Assembly (NCBI RefSeq): GCF_018398315.1
Contig: NZ_JAHBRW010000001.1
Coordinates: 3,170,501-3,234,500 of the forward strand
Reading direction: 5' to 3'
DNA length: 64,000 bases
From: Chelatococcus sp. YT9
Lineage (GTDB): Bacteria; Pseudomonadota; Alphaproteobacteria; Rhizobiales; Beijerinckiaceae
In this document: positions 17,815-26,088 of the stretch, in pieces
Position numbering within the stretch: position 1 is the stretch's first letter
How the letters are laid out: every line of letters begins with the position of its first letter
Translations under genes and position numbers: made by a program
Notes under the pieces: model-generated
What the model saw: only the letters and a program-made list of their open reading frames with translations
Databases searched by the model: none
What the model was told of the DNA's origin: nothing

Positions 17815-19195
17815 GCTATTTCGCGCAACGGCCTTCCGCCTGTCCGTTGCCTATCTTCTCGTGTTCGCGCTCTTTGCGGGCTTCATTTTGGGCTATGTGG
17901 CGTGGAACGCGCGCCAGGTCCTCGACGATCAGATCCAGGGCACCATCGAGGCCGAGATCACGGGACTTGCCGAGCAATATCGGCTCGGCGGCATCCGCCG
18001 CCTCGTCGGCGTGATCGATCGCCGCACGCGCGAGCCCAGCGCCTCCCTCTATCTCGTCACGACAAACGCCGGCGAACGGCTGGCAGGCAACGTGGGCAGC
18101 TTGCCGGCAGGCGTGCTGGATGATCCTGGCGTCCGAGAGACGGATTATCGCCAGAGCGATGAGCCTGACGCGCAAATCCGCCGCGCCCTCGTGCGTGTCT
18201 TCATTCTGCCTGGTGGTTTCAGGCTGCTTGTGGGCCGCGATGTCGAGGAGCGCGAACGGCTGGGTGCGGTCATCCGTCAGGCGCTTGGCCTGTCGCTCGG
18301 CCTCGTCACGATACTTGCCTGCCTTGGCGGTTGGTTCGTGACACGGCGCGTGCTGAAGCGGGTCGATGCGATGACGGAGACCACGCGTACCATCATGGCA
18401 GGCGACCTCGACGGGCGCCTGGCGGTCAGCGGCAATGGCGACGAACTGGACCGACTGGCCACCAACCTCAATGCCATGCTGGACCGTATCGGCGAATTGA
18501 TGTCGGGCATGAAGGAAGTCTCGGACAATATCGCCCATGACCTCAAGACACCTTTGACCCGGCTGCGCAACCGGGCGGAGGAGGCGCTGCGGACGGCCAA
18601 AACGCCCGAGGATTATGCCCGCGCACTCGAAGGCACTATCGATGAATCGGATAATCTGATCCGGGTCTTCAATGCCCTCCTCATGATCGCGCGCCTCGAG
18701 GCCGGGAACGCCGCCGCGACCATGGCTGATTTCGACCTTAGCGAGGTTGCTCAGAGCGTTGCCGAACTCTACGACGCTGTCGCGGATGAGGCATCGGTTC
18801 CGCTGGAGGTTGCGATTGAGCCGGACCTGTCCCTACATGGCAACCGCGAGCTGGTTGGCCAAGCATTGGCGAATCTTCTCGACAACGCCCTGAAATACGG
18901 CGTGTCCGCCGAAGATGTCTCAGGTGGACCGCCGTCGATCACCATTGCCGCGATGCGTCGGGGTGATCATGTCGAAATCTCGGTTGCCGACAGGGGGCCG
19001 GGCATCCCTGAACACGCGCGCGCCCATGTGCTCGAGCGTTTTGCGCGGCTGGAGGCAGCGCGGTCGCGGCCCGGTTTCGGGCTCGGTCTCAGCCTCGTTG
19101 CCGCCGTCGCGCGCCTGCATGGTGGCGAATTACGGCTCGAGGATAATTCTCCCGGCTTGAAAGCCGTGCTAGCTCTGCCTGCCAAGGTGCCTTGA
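17798..19195 (+). CDS. sensor histidine kinase (HAMP, HisKA, HATPase)
   Basis: This 465-residue membrane kinase starts at GTG 17798 inside the regulator gene. Helix 1 is LSVAYLLVFALFAGFILGYV, followed by a periplasmic domain of about 130 residues. Helix 2 (LGLVTILACLGGWFVTRRVL) leads into HAMP. The H box is NIAHDLKTPLTRLRNRAEEAL with H247. The ATP-binding boxes are LLDNALKYG, DRGPGIPE and GFGLGLSLV. The order and spacing resemble the CusS/QseC group. It is the cognate partner of the overlapping regulator, and glnE follows closely. Confidence 0.9.
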   Translation: MTALTKLFRATAFRLSVAYLLVFALFAGFILGYVAWNARQVLDDQIQGTIEAEITGLAEQYRLGGIRRLVGVIDRRTREPSASLYLVTTNAGERLAGNVGSLPAGVLDDPGVRETDYRQSDEPDAQIRRALVRVFILPGGFRLLVGRDVEERERLGAVIRQALGLSLGLVTILACLGGWFVTRRVLKRVDAMTETTRTIMAGDLDGRLAVSGNGDELDRLATNLNAMLDRIGELMSGMKEVSDNIAHDLKTPLTRLRNRAEEALRTAKTPEDYARALEGTIDESDNLIRVFNALLMIARLEAGNAAATMADFDLSEVAQSVAELYDAVADEASVPLEVAIEPDLSLHGNRELVGQALANLLDNALKYGVSAEDVSGGPPSITIAAMRRGDHVEISVADRGPGIPEHARAHVLERFARLEAARSRPGFGLGLSLVAAVARLHGGELRLEDNSPGLKAVLALPAKVP

Positions 19196-19236
19196 AGAGG
19201 CGCAGGGATCGGTACGCATCGCCGGGGATTGAGACG

Positions 19237-22227
19237 ATGGCCAAGCGCGCGCAGGACGAGGAAACACCCGTGGGGCTCGGTGCGAGGATCGCGCCGGGGC
19301 TGATGCCCTTTGACGCCACGTCTGCGGAGCACCGCCTTGAAGACCTCGTCGCGGACGCGGCTCGGCATGCCGCGTCCAGCGCGCTCATCGAGCGCCTGTC
19401 GCAATGGCCGGGTGCGCGCGATATCCTGCTGGCGTTCGCCGATCATTCTCCCTTCCTGTGGTCTCTGGCGACAACTGATCCGGCGCGGCTGCTCGGCCTG
19501 CTCAGCGACGATCCGGAGGCGCGCCGGCTGCGTATTGTCCAGGAGACGCGGGACTGCTGGCGCGATGCCGTGGATCAGCGGGCACTCATGAAGCACCTGC
19601 GCCACCTGCGCGGAGAATATGCCTTGCTCGTGGCGCTCGCTGACTGCGGCGGGCTCTGGCCGCTGGAAGCGACCACGGGCGCGCTTACCGACTTTGCCGA
19701 TGCCGCCGTCGGCGCATCCGTGCGCTTCCTGCTGAAGGAGGCCGCCGAGGCGGGCCGCTTCATCCCCGCCGATCCCGAGCAGCCCGAGGTCGGTTGCGGC
19801 ATTGTGATCCTGGCGCTCGGCAAGCACGGCGCCGGCGAACTGAACTACTCCAGCGATATCGACCTCGTCGTCTTCTATGATCCTGACGAGGTGCCGGTCG
19901 CCGGCCGGGCCGAGCCGCCGTCCTTTGCCATCAAGCTGGCGCAGGGGCTCGTCAAGCTGCTGCAGGAGCGTACGGGCGACGGTTATGTCTTCCGTGTTGA
20001 CCTGAGGCTTCGCCCGGATCCAGGTTCGACCGCGGTTGCCGTGTCGCTGCCTTCGGCATTCACCTATTACGAAACCGTCGGCCAGAACTGGGAGCGGGCG
20101 GCTTTCATCAAGGCCCGCGCGATCGCGGGTGATGTCGCACGAGGCGAGCGCTTTCTCGCGGATCTCACGCCATTCATCTGGCGGAAGTATTTCGATTTCG
20201 CCGCGATCGCCGATATTCATGCCATGAAGCGCCAGATCCACGCGGCGCGTGGCCATGAGGCGATTGCCGTCGCCGGCCATGACATCAAGCTCGGACGTGG
20301 CGGCATCCGTGAGATCGAATTTTTCGTCCAGACACAGCAGCTTGTGTTCGGTGGAAGGCGTCCGGCGTTGCGGGGCAGACGTACGCTCGAGATGCTCGAC
20401 GCGCTTGTGGCAGAGGGCTGGATCACCGCGCAGGCGCGCGATGACCTTGCGGCGGCCTATCGCTTCCTGCGCACGGTCGAACATCGTCTCCAGATGGTCG
20501 CGGACGAGCAGACTCAGCGTTTGCCGCGTGACTCCGGTGATCTCCTCGAATTTGCGAGGTTCTGCGGTTATCCCGATGACACGGCTTTCGCTGATGCGCT
20601 GACCCACCAGGCGCAGGCGGTGCAAAAGCATTATGCGCTCCTGTTCGAGGAAGCGCCCGAGCTGGCAAGCGATGTCGGGAGCCTCGTATTTACAGGCACC
20701 AGCGATGATCCAGAGACCCTGGAGACCTTACAGGCCCTTGGCTTCCAGGATCCGGCACGCGTCGCGGAGACGATCCGTGGCTGGCATTTCGGACGTCGTC
20801 CCGCCGTCCGTACCGCCCGTGCGCGCGAGGTGCTCACCGAACTGACGCCCGCACTCCTGACCGCCCTCGGGCGGAGTGCCGATCCGGATGGCGCGCTCGC
20901 GGCCTTGGACCAGGCCTTCGGGCACATGCTGGCGGCCGTCGAACTGCTCTCCATGCTGCGCTCCAGCGAGCGGCTTCTCACTCTCTTCGCGGACCTTCTC
21001 GGCAGCGCCCCCCGGCTTGCTGATGTTGTCGCATCGAGCCCGCACGTGCTCGACGCAGTGATCGATCCGGCCTTCCTGGACCCCACGCGCAACGAAGAAT
21101 CGACGGAAGCCCGCCTTAGAGGGCTCGTTGGCGAGGCAGCGTCCTTCGAGGATTTCCTCGATCGCGTTCGCGGCGCCGCGCGCCAGGAGAATTTCCTCGT
21201 GGGAGCACAATTCCTGACGGGCATCCTCTCGCCGAAAGCTGTCGGCGAGGCCTATTCCGCGGTTGCGCAGGCCGTCGTACGTCTCTGCCTTGCAGCAGTC
21301 GAGGCGGAGTTCGCCGCGCAGCACGGTCGCGTGCCGGGAGGGCGCGCCGCAGTGTTCGGGTTCGGCCGCCTCGGCTCCCGCGAGATGACGGCGACCTCCG
21401 ATCTCGATCTGGTCGTGCTCTATGATTTCGATCAGGACAACAGCCGCAGCGACGGCGAGCGGCCGCTTGAGGCGCTTGTCTATTACACACGATTGACCCA
21501 GCGGCTGGTCAGCGCACTCACCGTGCCGACCCGCCGCGGCCGCCTCTTCGAGGTGGACATGCGCCTGCGGCCTTCAGGCAACAAAGGGCCTGTGGCGACG
21601 CAGTTCCGCAGCTTCCTCGCGTATCACGCCGACGGCGAGGCGGAGACATGGGAGCGGATGGCTCTGACGCGCGCCCGCGCCATCGCCGGCGATCAGAGCC
21701 TTTCCCAAGAGGCGGCGGCCGCGATGCAGTCGATCTTGCGGACGCAGCGTGATGCCTCCAGCCTCGCGCATGACGTCGCCGCCATGCGTCATCTCATCGC
21801 CGTGGAGAAGGGGGATGCCGGACCTTGGGATCTGAAGATGGCTCCTGGCGGCCTCGTCGACTTGGAGTTCATCGCCCAATATCTCGTTCTTGCTCATGCT
21901 CACGCCAATCCAGCCATCAGCGCGCTTGTCGGGACAGGTGAGGTGCTGGCTTTCGCGGCGCGCAACGGCCTCGTTGCGCCTGAACAGGGCGAGGAATTGC
22001 GCGCGTCCTACGTCCTTCTGTCAGATGTCTTCCAGTGGCAACGGCTGACCGTTGACGGCCCCTTCGACGCGAAGGCTGTGGCACCTTCCGTGCTAAAGCG
22101 GATCGCAGCCGCGATCGGCGTGCCTGACGTGAAGGTGCTGGCGAGTGATCTCAAGGATACACGGGCCCGTGTGAGGGCGACTTTCCAACATGTGGTTGGG
22201 CGTGTTGGCGGTGGTCCCGCCCGATAA
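19237..22227 (+). CDS. glnE: bifunctional glutamine synthetase adenylyltransferase/adenylyl-removing enzyme
   Basis: GlnE of 996 residues. I prefer ATG 19237, preceded by GGGGATTGAG, over an in-frame TTG at 19192 that overlaps the kinase stop. It contains two nucleotidyltransferase domains. The N-terminal deadenylylase has LALGKHGAGELNYSSDIDLV with D207/D209. The C-terminal adenylylase has FGRLGSREMTATSDLDLV with D722/D724. GlnE adjusts glutamine synthetase activity to nitrogen status under PII control. The urea transport genes in this window with a sigma-54 promoter belong to the same nitrogen regulon in principle. Confidence 0.96.
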   Translation: MAKRAQDEETPVGLGARIAPGLMPFDATSAEHRLEDLVADAARHAASSALIERLSQWPGARDILLAFADHSPFLWSLATTDPARLLGLLSDDPEARRLRIVQETRDCWRDAVDQRALMKHLRHLRGEYALLVALADCGGLWPLEATTGALTDFADAAVGASVRFLLKEAAEAGRFIPADPEQPEVGCGIVILALGKHGAGELNYSSDIDLVVFYDPDEVPVAGRAEPPSFAIKLAQGLVKLLQERTGDGYVFRVDLRLRPDPGSTAVAVSLPSAFTYYETVGQNWERAAFIKARAIAGDVARGERFLADLTPFIWRKYFDFAAIADIHAMKRQIHAARGHEAIAVAGHDIKLGRGGIREIEFFVQTQQLVFGGRRPALRGRRTLEMLDALVAEGWITAQARDDLAAAYRFLRTVEHRLQMVADEQTQRLPRDSGDLLEFARFCGYPDDTAFADALTHQAQAVQKHYALLFEEAPELASDVGSLVFTGTSDDPETLETLQALGFQDPARVAETIRGWHFGRRPAVRTARAREVLTELTPALLTALGRSADPDGALAALDQAFGHMLAAVELLSMLRSSERLLTLFADLLGSAPRLADVVASSPHVLDAVIDPAFLDPTRNEESTEARLRGLVGEAASFEDFLDRVRGAARQENFLVGAQFLTGILSPKAVGEAYSAVAQAVVRLCLAAVEAEFAAQHGRVPGGRAAVFGFGRLGSREMTATSDLDLVVLYDFDQDNSRSDGERPLEALVYYTRLTQRLVSALTVPTRRGRLFEVDMRLRPSGNKGPVATQFRSFLAYHADGEAETWERMALTRARAIAGDQSLSQEAAAAMQSILRTQRDASSLAHDVAAMRHLIAVEKGDAGPWDLKMAPGGLVDLEFIAQYLVLAHAHANPAISALVGTGEVLAFAARNGLVAPEQGEELRASYVLLSDVFQWQRLTVDGPFDAKAVAPSVLKRIAAAIGVPDVKVLASDLKDTRARVRATFQHVVGRVGGGPAR

Positions 22228-22276
22228 CGAGGCAAGTTCTTTACGATGGGTTAGATCGTCTGCTGAGATCGTCGCG

Positions 22277-23473
22277 CTACCGGAACATAAATGGCAACAG
22301 GCTGGGCCGGGATTGGGGGGGAGTTGTCGTTGGAAAGGTGAAGCCTGGTACGTGAAAGATGCCGAACTCGCGCGAGCGGCCCGTACCTTGTGTGCCACCG
22401 ATCAGGGTGAAGTCTGCAAATTTCGTTCGGCCCTGAATGAGTGCTTTTTCCGCTTCTGGATCATGGCCCGATTCCCAGACGACGTAATATTCGACCCGCT
22501 TGTTGACTTCGTCGAGCACGCGTTCGGCCTCGCCTGATGCCATGAAGTGATAAAGGAATGTCAGCATCAGGCAGCCGGCAAACAAGGTCTGATCGGTCGC
22601 GAAAAAGTCGAGTATTGTTTTGCGATGAAAGGTCGGCTTGAGGCGGTAGAGCCCGGATATGGCGCAAGCCAGAGCGTGGTGGTCTGGGTCGGGCTCGACT
22701 CCAACCGCTTTCACGCCTTCTCGCGCCAGATGATGACAAAAGAATCCAATATTTGAACCAATATCCAGCACCGGGCCAGGAAGTCGGCCAGGCCCAAGGT
22801 GTCGAAGGAGTTGTTCGAGGCGGGTTCGGGAAGCAAAGTCGCGGTGCGTCGGCAGGTCGAACAGCAACGGGTTGAGGATTGGAGTATAAAGCTCTTTTCG
22901 CTCTTGTGCCGCGAGGATGCGATGTATGTCCCGGACGACCGTGATATTCAGCCACTCACTCAGGTCCTCGAACGGCATCGCCGCTGCGATCTGACGCTGT
23001 CCGCGTGTGTGTAAGAACGTCGCGCGGTGATGTCCGTCTTGCAGCATGAAGAGATTGCGATCCTTCAGCCATTTTACGCAAACGGTGAGTGATGGTGCGG
23101 CGACGCCTTGCGTGCGCAGTGTGTGATCGAAAAAGCGATAGCGCTCATGCCGGTCATGGAGAAGGTCGGCATCGTTGAGGGGAGGCGTGAGCCCACGCGT
23201 GTCAAACAGAGCACGATACCAATCCCGATATGCTTGGGGGAACACAGGTTGACCCCTGCTGAAGCATTCGAATAGTTCGATATGCGGCGTCAGGGAGGCC
23301 AAAGGGCGGCCATTCCAGAGGGAGTGTTGTACATCCCATTCCGGTGTACGGTTCGGAACCACGCTACCGGTTATGTCGCAGTGTTCAGTCCAAATAAGAT
23401 CGAGCGGGACGAGTGCGGTGGCAATCCCAGCCGATCCCATCGCAAACTGCGAAGAGAAGGAGAGGCCGTCCAT
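22277..23473 (-). CDS. ParB/sulfiredoxin-like domain fused to SAM methyltransferase
   Basis: This 398-residue protein lies between glnE and the PleC-like kinase, on the minus strand. The N-terminal half contains LFMLQDGHHRATFLHTRG, with the DGHHR motif at 146-150, the signature of ParB/Srx-like nucleotide-binding domains; these also occur in glycan-locus proteins. The C-terminal half is a class I methyltransferase: motif I VLDIGSNIGFFCHHL (D237 in strand 1), then GVKAVGVEPD, and a later AGCLMLTFLYHFM stretch. Its role is unknown. Modification of a sugar or lipid-linked intermediate is a guess. Reduced GC upstream and interruption of a conserved gene order suggest acquisition. The last 30 residues are Pro-rich. 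Confidence 0.65.
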   Translation of the reverse strand: MDGLSFSSQFAMGSAGIATALVPLDLIWTEHCDITGSVVPNRTPEWDVQHSLWNGRPLASLTPHIELFECFSRGQPVFPQAYRDWYRALFDTRGLTPPLNDADLLHDRHERYRFFDHTLRTQGVAAPSLTVCVKWLKDRNLFMLQDGHHRATFLHTRGQRQIAAAMPFEDLSEWLNITVVRDIHRILAAQERKELYTPILNPLLFDLPTHRDFASRTRLEQLLRHLGPGRLPGPVLDIGSNIGFFCHHLAREGVKAVGVEPDPDHHALACAISGLYRLKPTFHRKTILDFFATDQTLFAGCLMLTFLYHFMASGEAERVLDEVNKRVEYYVVWESGHDPEAEKALIQGRTKFADFTLIGGTQGTGRSREFGIFHVPGFTFPTTTPPQSRPSLLPFMFR

Positions 23474-23604
23474 AATAAAAATCTCAACAGAATGATGATT
23501 TGAATTCAGAACTTAAATTTTTCAGAAAAATAGTTTGAAAGTGAAAGCCGCCACAACGTTTCACAGCAGCGGATGTATTAAGATGAATGTAAATCGCGAC
23601 GACG

Positions 23605-25902
23605 TCAAGCTGCGCGGCGGCGCATCTGCTCGAGCGGCAGATGGACCAGCACGATTGTGCCGGCGCCCACGCTGGAGCGGATCTTAAGCGAGCCGCCGTG
23701 CAGTTCCGCAAGCGACCGCGCGATCGCGAGCCCCAGCCCTGATCCTTTGTAGGTCTTGGACATTTCGGTCTCGACCTGTTCGAAGGGGCGTCCCAGCTTC
23801 TTCACCGCCTCGCCTGGAATGCCGATGCCATTGTCCTCGATATAGATGTTCACCGCCTCTGCCGCGAGCCGAGCGCGCACAGATACACGTCCGCCATCCG
23901 GCGTGAATTTCACGGCATTGCGGAGGATGTTGACCAGCATCTGTTGCATGGCGCGCCGATCCGCCTGCAAGCCAACGCCAGGTAGCACTTCAACTTCGAC
24001 CGTTATGTCCTTGGCTTCGGCATCCTTCATGACGGCCTGCGCGGCGTCAGCCAGAATATCGTCGATCGTCAGGGCTTCCTTGTCCAGACGTACCCGGCCC
24101 GCCTCGATGCGCGACATGTCAAGGATGTCGGTGATCACGCTCAGCAGGTATTGGCCGCTCTGACGGATATCCCTGCAATATTCGTTATACTTTTGGCTTC
24201 CCAATGCGCCGAAAATGCCGCTTTCCATGACTTCCGAGAAGCCGATGATGGCGTTGAGCGGTGTCCGCAGCTCATGGCTCATGTTGGCCAGGAACTCCGA
24301 TTTTGCGCGATTGGCGCTCTCGGCGGCGGCCTTCTGTTCGAGGTAGCGCTCCGCGAGGTCTGCAAGCTGGGTAGCCTGGGCTTCGAGCTTGTGACGTGAG
24401 CGACGGAGGTCTGAGACGGTCAGAAGCAGCCGCCGTTCAGAATCGATGAGTTGCTCTTCATGGCGTTTGAGGTCGGTGATGTCCGTACCCACCGAGACAT
24501 AACCGCCGTCTTTCGTCCGTCGCTCATTGATCCGCAGCCATCGCCCGTCTCCAAGCTCGGCCTCGAAGGAACGAGCACCGATCTCTGGCGTATCGTGGGC
24601 GACAGGATGAGTGGCGACAAGCGGTGCATCACTCGCCGCCATGAGATCCTCATAGGCCATCCCGGTGATGATGGCATCGGGGGAGAGATCGCGCAGTTTC
24701 TGGAATTTCGAATTGCACATCACGAGCCGGTTGTCGGCGTCCCATAAAACGAACGCCTCCGAAATCGTCTCGATCGCATCCCGGAGCCGCATGTCGGCGG
24801 TCGCGGTCCGTTCGGCAAGGCGCTTCTGTTCAGTGATGTCCATCGCGATGCCCACGAGATGCGGGCCTTCGCCTTCTTCCCCCTCGACGATCTCCGCACG
24901 AGCCTTGATCCAAACCCAGTCACCGGTCGCGTTGCAGATACGGAAGTCATGGTCGATAGCGCTGGCCTGGGAGGACGCAAGCAGATCCGCCATGCCGTAG
25001 AGGTCCGTATCGTCGGGATGTACCAGACGGTTGACCTCGCCGAACGACAGGAATTCGTTACGGCGCTCGTAGCCAAGCATGGCGTACATCGAGTCAGACC
25101 AGTAAAGCCGGCCTCTCGCGATATCCCAATCCCATAGGCCGCATCGCCCGCGGTTCAGCGCCGCATCGACGCGGTCTTTCACCCGATCGCAGACTTCATC
25201 GGCGGCTCGGGCACGTTCTGCCTGCATGAAGTAGGCGAGGGCGATGGATAAGAGCACGAAAGCGGCCGCGGCGAGGAGCGTTGCTTGTCCGTAAAGGCGC
25301 GTTTTCCATCCGGCCAGCACCCCGCTCATGGGTTGAACCACGACGATTTGCCCGAGCCCTGGTAGACTGCGGGCTGTTGCGAGCGCGTCCTGGCCATCGG
25401 GCAAAGCAATTTGCATGACCCCGGCGCGGTCGGTGAAGGTGGTGAGTGGCTGGCCAGGGCCGATGATGTCGATGAGCGAGGCATTCTGGCCGAAGTCGAC
25501 ATGAGAAGCAGCGACAATGCTGCCGTCCTTGTTTGCGACCAGGATCAGGCGCTGGTCATCCGTTGCCGCGTCAGGCAGCGCGCTGGCGAGTACGCCCGCT
25601 GCCGTCTCTCCCAGCCGGGCCACGTCCGGCGTGCGTTGGACGACAAAGCTTTCCGTCAAGGCTGCGATGAGGGCGATGTTCTGGGTGGCCTCGTGGACGG
25701 CATCACGGCGCGCATCGAGTGACTGGAGCACGGCGCCGGCAATCAGGGAAGTCAGAAAGACGCCCAGGAGGGCGGGCACCGCGAGGCGTAGCCAGGGTTC
25801 CATCCTGGCCAGGCGCCGGTAGGCGGGATTAGCAATCGAACGTGCTATCCCTAGTATCGTGCCCGCGCGTGCAGGCACGCACGTCGCGTCGATACGCGCC
25901 AT
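23605..25902 (-). CDS. pleC: PAS-containing sensor histidine kinase, PleC/PdhS-like
   Basis: This 765-residue membrane kinase starts at ATG 25902, preceded by AAGGGTGAGG. Helix 1 (LRLAVPALLGVFLTSLIAGAV), a periplasmic sensor of about 150 residues and helix 2 (ATLLAAAAFVLLSIALAYFM) come first. Two PAS domains follow (GLWDWDIARGRLYWSD with a PAC ending VGIAMDITEQKRL; AFVLWDADNRLVMCNS), then a coiled coil. The H box FLANMSHELRTPLNAIIGFSEVM (H543) is the PleC/DivJ/PdhS type. ATP-binding boxes are NILRNAVKFT, DNGIGIPG and GSGLGLAIA. PleC controls DivK in the alphaproteobacterial cell cycle. I recall pleC beside glnE and pepN in rhizobia, which supports the symbol; a PdhS paralogue is possible. Confidence 0.75.
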   Translation of the reverse strand: MARIDATCVPARAGTILGIARSIANPAYRRLARMEPWLRLAVPALLGVFLTSLIAGAVLQSLDARRDAVHEATQNIALIAALTESFVVQRTPDVARLGETAAGVLASALPDAATDDQRLILVANKDGSIVAASHVDFGQNASLIDIIGPGQPLTTFTDRAGVMQIALPDGQDALATARSLPGLGQIVVVQPMSGVLAGWKTRLYGQATLLAAAAFVLLSIALAYFMQAERARAADEVCDRVKDRVDAALNRGRCGLWDWDIARGRLYWSDSMYAMLGYERRNEFLSFGEVNRLVHPDDTDLYGMADLLASSQASAIDHDFRICNATGDWVWIKARAEIVEGEEGEGPHLVGIAMDITEQKRLAERTATADMRLRDAIETISEAFVLWDADNRLVMCNSKFQKLRDLSPDAIITGMAYEDLMAASDAPLVATHPVAHDTPEIGARSFEAELGDGRWLRINERRTKDGGYVSVGTDITDLKRHEEQLIDSERRLLLTVSDLRRSRHKLEAQATQLADLAERYLEQKAAAESANRAKSEFLANMSHELRTPLNAIIGFSEVMESGIFGALGSQKYNEYCRDIRQSGQYLLSVITDILDMSRIEAGRVRLDKEALTIDDILADAAQAVMKDAEAKDITVEVEVLPGVGLQADRRAMQQMLVNILRNAVKFTPDGGRVSVRARLAAEAVNIYIEDNGIGIPGEAVKKLGRPFEQVETEMSKTYKGSGLGLAIARSLAELHGGSLKIRSSVGAGTIVLVHLPLEQMRRRAA

Positions 25903-26023
25903 GCCTCACCCTTTCGGAATCCAATCGCCGCTTCGGTTCGACGTGCCGCATCTCTCCGAATCATGCCTATCTGAATCCTCTCTGAGCATTTTGTCCAGAG
26001 GTTGATGAAGTGTTGATAGATTT

Positions 26024-26052
26024 AAACAAAAGCCCGGAGCGATGCTCCGGGC
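26024..26052 (-). terminator. intrinsic terminator of pepN
   Basis: GCCCGGAGC at 26032-26040 and GCTCCGGGC at 26044-26052 form a perfect nine-pair stem with a three-base loop. Read on the minus strand it is followed by TTTTGTTT, the T-run of an intrinsic terminator, 37 nt after the pepN stop codon. Confidence 0.85.
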
Positions 26053-26088
26053 CAGAGTGCTTCCCGCAGATGGGTCAAGGCTCCGGAT

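Noticed and set aside
18967-20631. A 554-codon minus-strand frame over the kinase gene and glnE
   Set aside because: It is a shadow of glnE; no domain or signal is visible and the plus-strand frame has the nucleotidyltransferase motifs.
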